A DNA stretch of 64,000 nucleotides from Lachnospiraceae bacterium. GTDB lineage: Bacteria; Bacillota; Clostridia; Lachnospirales; Lachnospiraceae. Both the position numbers and the translations under genes were made by a program. The stretch is from NCBI GenBank assembly GCA_024403235.1, contig JAKSSF010000002.1:43473-107472 (forward strand). Reading direction: 5' to 3'. Positions 26,481 through 36,374 of the stretch are shown piece by piece; positions within the stretch are counted from its first letter, which is position 1, and every line of letters starts with the position of its first letter. A model generated the notes under the pieces. The model saw only the letters and a list, made by a program, of their open reading frames with translations. It searched no databases and was not told the origin of the DNA.

Positions 26481-29400
26481 ATGAAAAAGACTTCAAAGAA
26501 AAAGAGAAAAAATTATAGATTACGGAGAAGCGTGAGACGTACTTTAGGTGCGATGTTTATGATATCTGCCATTATTGTAGCGGCCATTCCTTTCCCGGAT
26601 GCAGCGGCGGTGGATGATGTAAATGGATTGACAAATGATATTAGTCTTTATAGCACAGGAGATAGAACACCCTATGTGTATAGTGAAGGGGATGTTGGAA
26701 ATGAAACTTTATTTACCGGAAGGGTATCATTAAAACAAGAACCTAATGATGATGTTCTGCAAGCTTTGATCATTCGTAGTCGTAGCACGAATTCTGAGGC
26801 TTATATGTTATATGACCAGTTTGACTATGTAGAGAGAAATTTTCAAAATGCTTCAGGTGTCAATCAGGGCACATATGGTGTAATTACTAAATATAATGAT
26901 TTATATGCAACGGAAACGATTGAATTAACAGATAGAATTAACAAAGAATATTATACTGTCACAGTCGAACAGTATGAAGATTTTTATTCCAATTCTGCAA
27001 AAGCAGGAACACAAGAATATACTCTGGAAAGAGATAATCAGGAAAGTGTAGCCTTTTTCCAAGAGTATTTTCCGGGATACTACAACACATATTTATCTAA
27101 TTATACTACATATGAAAGAGAATTATCTGCATGGCAGTCACGAAAAGAAAGATATGACAACGGAGATGTTAGTGTTGTTGTAGGCACAAAACCAATAGCA
27201 CCGGAATTAAAATTGATTCCATCAGTACATATGACGGATGATATGAAACTTAAATTTTACTGCTATAGTGATAATTCATTAAAAGGTAGAAATTATAAGT
27301 TGACATATGTTGCGGATCGTAGATCCGACTCAAATAATAATACCAGTGAAGATAAGTATATTTATGTTGCACAAGGGGGAACTCCACCTAACAACATGAT
27401 TAATGATTCAAATGGCTTTCTTGTTAAAAGTACATCATCTATTATAGCTATCGGTGATAATGCCTTTAATACAGTAACCAATGTTCGATATATGACATTA
27501 CCGAATGAAATAAAATTTGTTGGGGATGAGGCTTTCAAAGGTTCTTTCCTTATTGATGTAAATTTGGCTGGTGTACAAAGTGTTGGTAACAGAGCATTTA
27601 GTGGATGTACACAATTGCAGAATGTAAATTTAGGAACAACTACTCAAATTGGTACAGAAGCTTTTTATGGGTGTACATCTTTAGAGACTATAGTATTTCC
27701 ATATGCAGTTGGTAGAATTGGAGCAGGTTCTTTTGCTGCTTGTACAAGATTGAGTAATGTGGATTTATCTAACATTCGTACAAGTGGTGGTGGCTCTATT
27801 GGAGAAGGTGCATTCTATAACTGTTCGCTGGGAAATCTTGTAATTGGTGGAACATCCATTACAAGCATAGAAGAAGGTGCTTTTGCGACTTCTATTCCCG
27901 GCTCTGATAGAATTCAGAATGTTGATTTTTCAGAAAGTGGTGTATTGGAATTGGGTGAAAAGCTTTTCTCAGGTAGACAGTCTCTCTTGAAAGTGACTAT
28001 GCCTGCGCAGTTTGGTGATACTGAAAGCGCAACTATGCCTAGTTCTATTTTCATTGGTTGTACCGGGCTTGGACGAGTAGTATTCCCAAGTCAGTGTGGC
28101 TTGGTTCGCTATGAAGATGAAAACATTTTTAAAGATGTTGTAAATGATCAATTTGTTGTGGAAGGGCCAGCAGAGAATTCACTTCATCAAAAAGCATATG
28201 AAAGAGAAGACACCTGGAATTGTAGGAATTATAATGGTAATACTATTCCTTATTTGTATTCTATAGGTGGAGAGCCTTTTTATGAAGTTAAGAGTAATGA
28301 TTATTTGCTTACTTTACAGATTGATCCTTCAAACAATACTGCAATTTTGAAAACTTGTGATTTCGCTCCAGGGGTTACAGGTGGTAATGGTAAATTACAA
28401 GTGCCTGATATGGTTGGACCTTATAAAGTAGTTCGTTTGGGAGATGATTGCTTTTCGCCCGCAGTAAAGGATGATTTAAGAGAGTTAGAGATTAAGGATA
28501 ACTCGATAGAAGAAATTGGAGATGGGGTATTTGAAGACTGTACCAATTTGGAAACAGTTATTTTAGGTGATTCTGTTACAACCATCGGAAACAGTGCTTT
28601 TAAGGGCTGTACAGACCTGGAACAATTGTTTATTGGTTCAGGTGTTACAAAAATTGGAAACAGTGCTTTTGAAAATTGTAGAAAGTTAGATGAAGTTACT
28701 TTCCGTGAACCAGTAGGTGGTGCTGCAAGTTTTCCTATTGAAAATTTAGGATCCAACGCTTTTAGTACAAAAGGAAACCGTTTGACTTTCAAAGGGATTG
28801 TAGATCCTGTGTATGGACCTTTTGCATGGGCTATGGAAGATATGAATTATGTAGATTCTTCCATGGGTATTCGTGTGTGCTACAAAACACCGGCAAGTAC
28901 GGCCTTAAATGGTATCTTAAATCCTGCTGCCTATACTCAGGCGGATGGTGATTCTTCAGAGACTATTTTATTGAAAGATTATCTGAAAAACACACCATAT
29001 TTAACTGTAATTCAGGATAACCAAAACAATTATCCGACGATGGTAGATTATTCCCATTACGAAGATTTACCTGAGTACCTGCAACAAAAGTATGAAACGA
29101 ATCAGGAACTTACGCCAATGGAAGAAGCTGCTGTAAAAGCCACTATGAATATTTCTATTCCGGCAGGTATCGAATCCATTGATGTACAAGGCTATATGAA
29201 TGACTCTTCACGGCAGGAGCCAGGCGTTGAACCGAAGACAAATGGTTATAATATTTCTACCTATTTATCTGAAAGTAATTTAGATTCTGATAGAAAAGAT
29301 GATTATAAGTATTACGGTTTATTTAATGGTAACAATATAGAATATCCATTAGGGGAATCTGGTGACCCTAACAAAATTAATCCAAATGAAACGAATCCGA

Positions 29401-31409
29401 AAGGCAATGATAGAATTCGTTCTGTAGCTATGCGTACTGTGAAATATTTGCCAAATCATTCTTTAGATCCTACTAGCGGGTCTGGTGCATTCTATAGTTG
29501 TGAAAACTTAGAAACGGTAGATTTAGGTAGTGAAATGGAGGATGTAGGGAAACTGCCATTCCTTGGGTGCTATAATTTAGCAAGTATCGGTTCCTCTAGT
29601 CCGGATTTTGTATGTAATAATAAGATTTTATATAGGAATAATCCTGATGGCACAAAAACTGTAGTAGAGTGTCTTGGGGCAAGAGGAAATGCAGGGGATG
29701 TTTCTGTGAATACAGAAAATGACCCGGATTTAGCGAATGTTTCTGAGGTTGAAAAGGGAGCATTTAGTGATATTCCAAACTTAAAACGTATTGATTTTAC
29801 AGATAACACTATATTGACAGATATTCCGGATCAATGTTTTGAAAAGGATCCCAGATTATCCCAGGTAATCTTACCGCCTACAGTTCGTACCATTGGAGAA
29901 AAAGCATTTTCCGGAGATCAGGATGGTATGTCTGTTACCATTTATGGTCGTGAAGTAAGTATGGCTTCCAATGCCTTTGATGATACAGTTGATCCAACAG
30001 TAGTATCTTACAAGGATTCTGCTGTGTATAATCAGGCAAAGAGATATGGTGTGGAAGTAGTTGCTTTAGATGAAACCTTTAAGGTACAGTTCTTTGATTT
30101 TGATGGTGTAACACCTTTGACTGATGTGCAGTATATTGAACAGGGTAAAAATGCAGAACCACCGGAAGAAGAACCTACCAGAGATCATTATAAGTTTACC
30201 GGATGGAATAAGAGTTATAAGAATATTACGCAGAACTTAGATATTATTGCCATGTATGAATATGACCAGAATGCAGGCAGTGATGACCCGAATGATCCCA
30301 ATAACCCGAATAATCCTAATGGAAACGGTGGAAATGGTAATGGTAACGGAGGCGAAGGCGGATTATATACCTTAACTGTAAGTGGCGGTAGCGGCGGTGG
30401 ACAATACGCAGCAGGAACCAGCATTACTATTTTAGCGAATGCACCTGCAGGTGGCACTATGTTCGCAAATTGGAGCTCTGATGATGGTATTATCTTTGAT
30501 AATTCTACCGCAATGAGTACTACTATTGTAATGCCTGCAAAAGATGCAACGGTAGTTGCCAATTATACAGGACAATATTTGTTGAAGGTTAATTTTGGTT
30601 CCGGTACAGGAAGTTATGCAAGTGGTACACAGGTAACTATTTCTGCAATCGATCCTCCGGCTGGAAAAGTCTTTGATAAATGGACTACAACCACTTCCGG
30701 ATTAACCATCGCAGAGCCTACAAAATCTACTACAACAATAACAATGCCCGGAAGCAATGCAGAAATTACTGCCACTTATAAAAATGGTTCTTCAGCTAGT
30801 GGTAATTCTACATCTACCAAACCAAAGAGTAAAAATGGTACCACTGTGAATATTACAAAGCCCGGTATTTCCAATACAGGAACCGCATCTGCCTATGTAA
30901 ATGGTTCTTCTGATAACTTTATTGTAAAGATTTCAGAAAGTCAGTTAGCAGCAGATGAGGTACAGAAGGCTTTAAATAAAGAATATCCGGATATGTCTCG
31001 TATTAAGTATTTTGCCATGGATATTAGTTTGTATGATGCAACAGGCAATACGAAAATTACTAATTTTGAAGGCCTGTCTGTGAATATTACAATGCCTATT
31101 CCGGACGCGTTGAAAGAATATGCAGGAAACAATCGTATCGCAGGTGTTGTGGATGGTACGCTGGATAAGTTAAATCCTAAGTTTACTACTATTGAAGGTG
31201 TACCAAGTATTAGCTTTACAGCGACACATTTTTCACCTTATACCATTTATGTGGATACAGCGAACTTAACGGAAGCAACAGGATTGGATGCGACCCCTAA
31301 GACAGGAGATGGTATTCATCCGAAATGGTTCTTATCCATCGGGTTATTCTGTATTTCCTTAATCCTTTTCTTAAAGAAGGACAAAAGAACCAGAGCAATT
31401 ACAGTGTAA
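26481..31409 (+). CDS. BspA-like LRR surface protein with sorting signal
   Basis: A 1642-residue exported protein. A signal peptide occupies about residues 15-42. After an N-terminal non-repeat region come BspA/LRR_5 type leucine-rich repeats in three blocks (about residues 325-520, 640-760 and 1000-1200, e.g. IGDGVFEDCTNLETV). Then an InlB_B-type repeat (YKFTGWNKSY region), an Asp/Asn/Pro/Gly-rich hinge, two bacterial beta repeats each ending in a PA(K/G)DA/SNAEITATY-type motif, and a C-terminal sorting signal PKTG (1606-1609), then D-G-IHPKWF, a hydrophobic stretch and a basic tail. It is probably displayed by the adjacent sortase and used for adhesion or binding; the ligand is unknown. Ribosome site AGGAGG. 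Confidence 0.88.
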   Translation: MKKTSKKKRKNYRLRRSVRRTLGAMFMISAIIVAAIPFPDAAAVDDVNGLTNDISLYSTGDRTPYVYSEGDVGNETLFTGRVSLKQEPNDDVLQALIIRSRSTNSEAYMLYDQFDYVERNFQNASGVNQGTYGVITKYNDLYATETIELTDRINKEYYTVTVEQYEDFYSNSAKAGTQEYTLERDNQESVAFFQEYFPGYYNTYLSNYTTYERELSAWQSRKERYDNGDVSVVVGTKPIAPELKLIPSVHMTDDMKLKFYCYSDNSLKGRNYKLTYVADRRSDSNNNTSEDKYIYVAQGGTPPNNMINDSNGFLVKSTSSIIAIGDNAFNTVTNVRYMTLPNEIKFVGDEAFKGSFLIDVNLAGVQSVGNRAFSGCTQLQNVNLGTTTQIGTEAFYGCTSLETIVFPYAVGRIGAGSFAACTRLSNVDLSNIRTSGGGSIGEGAFYNCSLGNLVIGGTSITSIEEGAFATSIPGSDRIQNVDFSESGVLELGEKLFSGRQSLLKVTMPAQFGDTESATMPSSIFIGCTGLGRVVFPSQCGLVRYEDENIFKDVVNDQFVVEGPAENSLHQKAYEREDTWNCRNYNGNTIPYLYSIGGEPFYEVKSNDYLLTLQIDPSNNTAILKTCDFAPGVTGGNGKLQVPDMVGPYKVVRLGDDCFSPAVKDDLRELEIKDNSIEEIGDGVFEDCTNLETVILGDSVTTIGNSAFKGCTDLEQLFIGSGVTKIGNSAFENCRKLDEVTFREPVGGAASFPIENLGSNAFSTKGNRLTFKGIVDPVYGPFAWAMEDMNYVDSSMGIRVCYKTPASTALNGILNPAAYTQADGDSSETILLKDYLKNTPYLTVIQDNQNNYPTMVDYSHYEDLPEYLQQKYETNQELTPMEEAAVKATMNISIPAGIESIDVQGYMNDSSRQEPGVEPKTNGYNISTYLSESNLDSDRKDDYKYYGLFNGNNIEYPLGESGDPNKINPNETNPKGNDRIRSVAMRTVKYLPNHSLDPTSGSGAFYSCENLETVDLGSEMEDVGKLPFLGCYNLASIGSSSPDFVCNNKILYRNNPDGTKTVVECLGARGNAGDVSVNTENDPDLANVSEVEKGAFSDIPNLKRIDFTDNTILTDIPDQCFEKDPRLSQVILPPTVRTIGEKAFSGDQDGMSVTIYGREVSMASNAFDDTVDPTVVSYKDSAVYNQAKRYGVEVVALDETFKVQFFDFDGVTPLTDVQYIEQGKNAEPPEEEPTRDHYKFTGWNKSYKNITQNLDIIAMYEYDQNAGSDDPNDPNNPNNPNGNGGNGNGNGGEGGLYTLTVSGGSGGGQYAAGTSITILANAPAGGTMFANWSSDDGIIFDNSTAMSTTIVMPAKDATVVANYTGQYLLKVNFGSGTGSYASGTQVTISAIDPPAGKVFDKWTTTTSGLTIAEPTKSTTTITMPGSNAEITATYKNGSSASGNSTSTKPKSKNGTTVNITKPGISNTGTASAYVNGSSDNFIVKISESQLAADEVQKALNKEYPDMSRIKYFAMDISLYDATGNTKITNFEGLSVNITMPIPDALKEYAGNNRIAGVVDGTLDKLNPKFTTIEGVPSISFTATHFSPYTIYVDTANLTEATGLDATPKTGDGIHPKWFLSIGLFCISLILFLKKDKRTRAITV

Positions 31410-31412
31410 TAT

Positions 31413-31450
31413 TTGTGCCAAGCTTTCTGTTTGAGAGCTTGGCGCAAAAT
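31413..31450 (+). terminator. hairpin between the two LRR genes
   Basis: TTGTGCCAAGCT (31413-31424) pairs with AGCTTGGCGCAA (31436-31447), a 12-bp stem with one G-U, followed by AATTTAAT. The weak T-run suggests partial termination, adjusting expression of the downstream LRR gene. Confidence 0.5.
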
Positions 31451-31478
31451 TTAATATCCAATTTTGGAGAAGTAATAT

Positions 31479-34133
31479 ATGGCAGGAAAAATTAGGAAAG
31501 TAATTGGCGTTTTATTAGTGCTTACCGCGTTACTGGTATCTCAAATGCCGGGATATGAGACCAATGCTGCAGGGACAAACACAAATGAATTTCAAATGGA
31601 TGGCAATACACTTGTGAAATATTTAGGCACAGCCAGTTCTGTGTCTGTTCCTGCTGGTGTAAAGAAGATAGGAGAAGAGGCGTTTAGGGGTTCCACTGCC
31701 ATTTCTTCTGTTTCCATTGGAAAAGATGTTAAAATCATTGGGTATGGAGCTTTTGAAAACTGTAGTTCCTTGTCCAGAATATCCATGTCTGATTCCGTAG
31801 AGAGTATTGGAACTGCAGCTTTTTCCGGCGATAGTGCTTTGACTGCTTTTACCATCGGAAGTGGTTTGAAAGTATTGGATTCAGCTGCATTTGCAGGTTG
31901 TACTTCCTTAAAAACAGTATCTATCCCCAATAATAGTCGGTTTATTTTTGATCAAAGCGCTTTATATGATAAAGACAAAACAAGACTATATTTTTATGCC
32001 GGAGGAGCAACCGGAAATACTTATACAATGCCGGATACTGTAACCCGAGCAGATGAGTATGGATTTTGGGGAAATAAAGCTTTGACTTCTGTGAACTTAA
32101 GTTCCAATTTGGCACAGATTTCCGGGTATATGTTTTCCAACTGTATTGGATTAGAGGGGCTTACAATTCCTTATTCCGTAAAGAGTCTTGATGCGAAGGC
32201 ATTTGAAAATTGTACCAATTTACAATACGTATCTATTCCACCATCTGTCACCTTTATTCATGATACTGCCTTTGATGGCTGTCCTTATCTGGTGATTCAG
32301 GCAGATCCGGGGTCTTATGCTTATAAGTATTACGAAACCTGGAAACAATCTCATGCAGTTTCAGAAAAGCCCGCTGTACAAGAAGAAACAGGTAATACTG
32401 TGCATGTGGTAGGTAGCAATGGGCAAGTACTGGATGTTCCTTCTGCCGCTATAAATACCAATGTTGGTCAGGCATTGCATGACCCTAGTAATGTGGATTA
32501 TATTCCCACCTCAGATCCAATTGCAGAGAAAGAAGAAGGCGTATATGGAAAATCCATTGTAGTAGGGCGTAATGCGGTGATTATGATGACAGATAAGCTT
32601 CCGGTTGTAGGAAGTACAAGTACCGTAATAGAGCCGGATATGCAAACAGATTATTCTTCTAATACAACTATTGTTTCTTCTAATCCATCACGAGAGTATG
32701 GTGAAAAAGGTGGAAATCTTCCGAAATTAACTGTTCTGAATGGAAAAATCAGTGCCCTTGCTTATTATGGACAGCAGGAATTAGGTTTTTATAATTTTAA
32801 TGAACCGATAAAAGAAATTGGAGATTTTGCTTTTGCAAGAAGCGGACTACAGTCTATTTCTATTCCCAATGGGGTAGAGAAGATTGATTATGCGGCCTTT
32901 TATCATTGTGATAATTTAGTAGAAGTGGATATCCCTTCCTCTGTAAAGGTTATTGAAGGAAATGCTTTTGCGTATACCCCATGGTATAGAAATTGGTTAA
33001 ATGAAGAGGGGACATCAGAATTTTTAATCGTTGGTAAGGGTGTTTTGATTGGCTATAAAGGAAATCATGAAGTAGTTCAGATTCCGGAAAATGTTTCTTA
33101 TATTGCCCCCGGATGTTTCAGAGACCGATTGGAAATCTTAGAAGTAGTTTTACCCGCAGATATAGAAATTATTGGAGAAGAGGCGTTTATGAACTGCGCT
33201 AATTTAGAACGCATTTCTTTCCCTAATTCCTTAGAACAGATTCAGGATAGAGCCTTTATGAATACTAAATTATCTAACGTGGTAATTCCTGCTTCTGTAG
33301 AAGATATGGGTATTGGCGCTTTTTATACCCCTGATGGACCTGCAGAGAAGCAGATTACTTTTGAAGGAAATAAACTTCCCTATATTACTAGTACGGACAG
33401 TACCGCTCGTATGGAAAATGAATACTTGCGAGTTCCATGTATGGATCAATCTTGGAAAGTAGAATCTACGCAACAGATTTTGACAAATTCCGTATTAGAT
33501 AAGACGATGCTAGGGTTTGGAATGCCAACAACCAACGGCGAAGAGAGAATTGTGGTGGAAAGTGATGCTACAAATCTTTCTGCTTCTGATATTACTGCAG
33601 AATGCAATGGGGCTTATGGATATCACTTAAAGGTTAGTGATGGAAATCCAGTTGCTATGCAAGAGGCATATCGACGGATTTATGGCGATACAGTACCTCC
33701 TATGCAGGTGTTGTCTATTTTACTATATGATCCTACAGAAACGGTTTCCATTAAGAAATTTGGAAATGCACCTTTGACCATTACCATTCCTCTGGATTCT
33801 TCTATTGAAGGGAATAAATTGCATGTGATATGTACGGATGAAGATGGGCAGTTGGAAGAAGTGGCATGTAATTTGTTAACCGGAGATAGTAATCGGGTGC
33901 AATTTTCTACCAGTCACTTATCTACCTTTGCCATTTATGCCTATGGAGAAGAAACAGAAGGTACTATTATTCAAAATGGGGATGTGAATTATACTGCAGT
34001 AAGTGGTAGAAAAGATTATTCACCTAATACCGGAGATAATAGTATTCATCCGAAATGGTTTATTTGTATAGGATTACTGGCTGTTGCATTAGGACTATTT
34101 GTGTATCGTGGACCGAAAAGAAAAATGGTATAA
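31479..34133 (+). CDS. second BspA-like LRR surface protein with sorting signal
   Basis: An 884-residue exported protein with signal peptide (about residues 7-30), a first block of LRR_5 repeats (about 50-280, motifs of the form GEEAFRGSTAISSVSIG), a linker of low repeat content, a second LRR block (about 425-640), then a non-repeat region and a C-terminal signal PNTG (849-852), D-N-S-IHPKWF, hydrophobic helix and a KRKMV tail. The IHPKWF segment is the same as in the 1642-residue protein, so both are likely substrates of the sortase at 25286. GGAGAAG precedes the start. Function is presumably host or particle binding, as for other BspA proteins, but is unproven. Confidence 0.87.
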   Translation: MAGKIRKVIGVLLVLTALLVSQMPGYETNAAGTNTNEFQMDGNTLVKYLGTASSVSVPAGVKKIGEEAFRGSTAISSVSIGKDVKIIGYGAFENCSSLSRISMSDSVESIGTAAFSGDSALTAFTIGSGLKVLDSAAFAGCTSLKTVSIPNNSRFIFDQSALYDKDKTRLYFYAGGATGNTYTMPDTVTRADEYGFWGNKALTSVNLSSNLAQISGYMFSNCIGLEGLTIPYSVKSLDAKAFENCTNLQYVSIPPSVTFIHDTAFDGCPYLVIQADPGSYAYKYYETWKQSHAVSEKPAVQEETGNTVHVVGSNGQVLDVPSAAINTNVGQALHDPSNVDYIPTSDPIAEKEEGVYGKSIVVGRNAVIMMTDKLPVVGSTSTVIEPDMQTDYSSNTTIVSSNPSREYGEKGGNLPKLTVLNGKISALAYYGQQELGFYNFNEPIKEIGDFAFARSGLQSISIPNGVEKIDYAAFYHCDNLVEVDIPSSVKVIEGNAFAYTPWYRNWLNEEGTSEFLIVGKGVLIGYKGNHEVVQIPENVSYIAPGCFRDRLEILEVVLPADIEIIGEEAFMNCANLERISFPNSLEQIQDRAFMNTKLSNVVIPASVEDMGIGAFYTPDGPAEKQITFEGNKLPYITSTDSTARMENEYLRVPCMDQSWKVESTQQILTNSVLDKTMLGFGMPTTNGEERIVVESDATNLSASDITAECNGAYGYHLKVSDGNPVAMQEAYRRIYGDTVPPMQVLSILLYDPTETVSIKKFGNAPLTITIPLDSSIEGNKLHVICTDEDGQLEEVACNLLTGDSNRVQFSTSHLSTFAIYAYGEETEGTIIQNGDVNYTAVSGRKDYSPNTGDNSIHPKWFICIGLLAVALGLFVYRGPKRKMV

Positions 34134-34152
34134 ATACTTATAGGAAAAGTTA

Positions 34153-34199
34153 TTGACACACCTCGTATGATTGTATACAATTATACGAGGTGTTATTTT
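34153..34199 (+). promoter_or_regulatory. consensus promoter inside a 36-bp palindromic operator; also terminator-like
   Basis: TTGACA (34153-34158), a 17-bp spacer and TACAAT (34176-34181) form a near-perfect promoter for the Re-citrate synthase operon. It lies within a palindrome from 34158 to 34193: arms ACACCTCGTAT and ATACGAGGTGT around a central ATTGTATACAAT, with a single unmatched pair. TTGTATACAA is the kind of site bound by FCD-type GntR regulators, one of which is encoded at 35673. The same sequence plus TTATTTTTAT would fold as a terminator for the upstream LRR gene. Confidence 0.65.
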
Positions 34200-34242
34200 T
34201 ATATGAAAATGAATGGATATATGAAAGCTAAGGAGATACGCC

Positions 34243-35652
34243 ATGTACGAAACAGATACTTTTTTGAATAGACCGGTGTCTATGAATGAAAAAAATAATT
34301 TATTGCAGATAGAGGAGCATATGTATGTTTTGGATGATGTTCCAAAGCCTAATGTATTCCGCAATATGTTTCCCTATTCAGAAATCCCAAAGATTCCTTT
34401 CAATGATCGTATCGTACCTCATAATATGCCAAAGGAAATATGGATTACAGATACTACTTTCCGCGATGGACAGCAGTCCAGAGCACCTTATACAACGGAA
34501 CAGATTGTCACGATTTATGATTATTTACATAGATTAGGTGGTCCTAACGGTATGATTCGTGCATCAGAGTTTTTCTTATATAGTAAGAAAGATCGTGACG
34601 CTGTATATAAATGTATGGAAAGAGGCTATCAGTTCCCGGAAATTACCAGTTGGATTCGTGCCAGCAAAGAGGACTTTAAATTGGTCAAGGAAATTGGTAT
34701 GAAAGAAACAGGAATTTTGGTTAGCTGTTCAGATTATCATATTTTCTTAAAATTAAAAATGACAAGAAAACAGGCTATGGAGCACTATATCAGTGTAATC
34801 AAAGAATGCTTGGAAGAGGGTATAAGCCCAAGATGTCATTTGGAGGATATCACCAGAGCAGATATTTATGGGTATGTGGTTCCTTTCTGCCACGAATTAA
34901 TGGACTTAATGGAGCAGTATAAGATTCCGATTAAAATCAGAGCCTGCGATACCATGGGATATGGCGTAAACTACCCTGGTGCAGTTATTCCAAGAAGTGT
35001 ACAGGGGATTATTTATGCATTGCATACTCATGCAGGTGTTCCGGAGGAATTGATTGAATGGCATGGTCATAATGATTTCTATAAAGCCGTTTCCAATTCC
35101 ACAACAGCCTGGTTATATGGTTGTGCAGGAATTAATACATCATTGTTTGGTATCGGTGAGAGAACCGGTAATACTCCATTAGAGGCAATGGTATTTGAAT
35201 ATGCCCAGTTAAAAGGTACTTTAAATGGTATGGATACTACTGTGATTACAGAATTGGCAGAGTATTATCAGAAAGAAATTGGATATGAAATTCCACCAAG
35301 AACCCCTTTTGTAGGGAAAAACTTTAATGTTACCAGAGCTGGTATTCATGCAGATGGTTTATTGAAAAACGAAGAAATTTATAATATTTTTGATACCGAG
35401 AAATTCTTAAATAGACCCGTACTGTGTGCCGTTTCTAATACTTCCGGCTTAGCAGGAATTGCCCATTGGATGAACACCTACTATCATTTACAGGGTGAGA
35501 AACAGGTGGATAAAAATTCAGACTTAGTACGGGCAGTTAAGGTATGGGTAGATGAAGAATACGCTAACGGTCGTGTGACTGTTTTAACGGACGGAGAATT
35601 GGTAAAAGTGATTGAGGAATGCTGCAAGAATTTAGGCATTTCATTGCAATAG
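34243..35652 (+). CDS. Re-citrate synthase (isopropylmalate/homocitrate synthase family)
   Basis: A 469-residue member of the DRE-TIM metallolyase family (HMGL-like domain starting at ITDTTFRDGQQSRAPYTTEQI). In many genomes such genes are mislabelled 2-isopropylmalate synthase; the closest functional relatives I know are the Re-citrate synthases of Clostridium kluyveri and relatives, which condense oxaloacetate and acetyl-CoA to citrate. The operon supports this: the next genes encode a GntR regulator and NADP isocitrate dehydrogenase, giving a route to 2-oxoglutarate for glutamate synthesis; no aconitase gene is in the window. There is no leucine-regulatory LeuA_dimer domain. Biochemical assignment is inference. 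Confidence 0.8.
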   Translation: MYETDTFLNRPVSMNEKNNLLQIEEHMYVLDDVPKPNVFRNMFPYSEIPKIPFNDRIVPHNMPKEIWITDTTFRDGQQSRAPYTTEQIVTIYDYLHRLGGPNGMIRASEFFLYSKKDRDAVYKCMERGYQFPEITSWIRASKEDFKLVKEIGMKETGILVSCSDYHIFLKLKMTRKQAMEHYISVIKECLEEGISPRCHLEDITRADIYGYVVPFCHELMDLMEQYKIPIKIRACDTMGYGVNYPGAVIPRSVQGIIYALHTHAGVPEELIEWHGHNDFYKAVSNSTTAWLYGCAGINTSLFGIGERTGNTPLEAMVFEYAQLKGTLNGMDTTVITELAEYYQKEIGYEIPPRTPFVGKNFNVTRAGIHADGLLKNEEIYNIFDTEKFLNRPVLCAVSNTSGLAGIAHWMNTYYHLQGEKQVDKNSDLVRAVKVWVDEEYANGRVTVLTDGELVKVIEECCKNLGISLQ

Positions 35653-35672
35653 GGTTGGTAAGGAATAGATAG

Positions 35673-36356
35673 ATGAACGAATATGATGTAAAAAATGAAG
35701 TTACTGACAAGTATTCTCTCCGCGGAAGAGTGTATCATAAGATACGAGATGATATCTTAAGTGGTAAATACAAAGAGAATGAAGAACTTCGTGAGATAAC
35801 GATAGGAAATGAACTGGGCGTAAGTCGTACTCCGGTCAGAGAAGCCTTTCGTCAATTAGAGTTGGAAGGTTTGATTCAAATTGTTCCGAATAAAGGGGCT
35901 TATGTCACCGGTATTACTGTAAAGGATGTGCAGGATATTTATCAGATGCGCTCTTTATTAGAAGGGCTTTGTGCAAAGTGGGCCACAGAGCACATTACCA
36001 AAGAACAAATAGAAGAATTAGAAGAAAATGTGTATTTGTCTGAATTTCATGCGGACAAAGGACATACGGAACAGTTGGCAGAATTGGACAATCGTTTTCA
36101 TGAAATTTTGTATGAGGCCTGCAATAGTAAAATGTTAGAGCACCAGCTTCGGGATTATCATGAATATGTCCTTCGTGTTCGTAAGAAAACTCTTGCTAAG
36201 GACAAAAGAAGTCATGACTCCAATCATGAGCATAAAGATATTCTGGAAGCAATTAAAGAACATGATCCGGAGAAGGCCGAAAGATTTGCAAATAGACATA
36301 TCTTAAATGCCTATGATAATATGGTAAAGAATGGTTTATATGAAGCGTATCAATAA
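35673..36356 (+). CDS. GntR-family regulator, FCD (FadR/VanR) subfamily
   Basis: A 227-residue transcription factor: an N-terminal winged helix-turn-helix (residues 10-80, with LREITIGNELGVSRTPVREAFRQLELEGLI) and an all-helical C-terminal FCD domain (about 90-215) with the metal/ligand-site residues Asp and His expected in ELDNRFHEIL and the C-terminal HANRHI-type histidine (FANRHI). It lies between the Re-citrate synthase and isocitrate dehydrogenase genes with gaps of 20 and 18 bases, and probably controls the operon through the palindrome at 34158. The ligand is unknown; citrate, isocitrate or 2-oxoglutarate would fit the context. Confidence 0.9.
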   Translation: MNEYDVKNEVTDKYSLRGRVYHKIRDDILSGKYKENEELREITIGNELGVSRTPVREAFRQLELEGLIQIVPNKGAYVTGITVKDVQDIYQMRSLLEGLCAKWATEHITKEQIEELEENVYLSEFHADKGHTEQLAELDNRFHEILYEACNSKMLEHQLRDYHEYVLRVRKKTLAKDKRSHDSNHEHKDILEAIKEHDPEKAERFANRHILNAYDNMVKNGLYEAYQ

Positions 36357-36374
36357 AAGAAAAGGAGATTTCCC

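Noticed and set aside
34243..35652. 2-isopropylmalate synthase (leuA) assignment
   Set aside because: No LeuA regulatory domain, no leucine genes beside it, and an IDH and regulator follow; Re-citrate synthase fits better.
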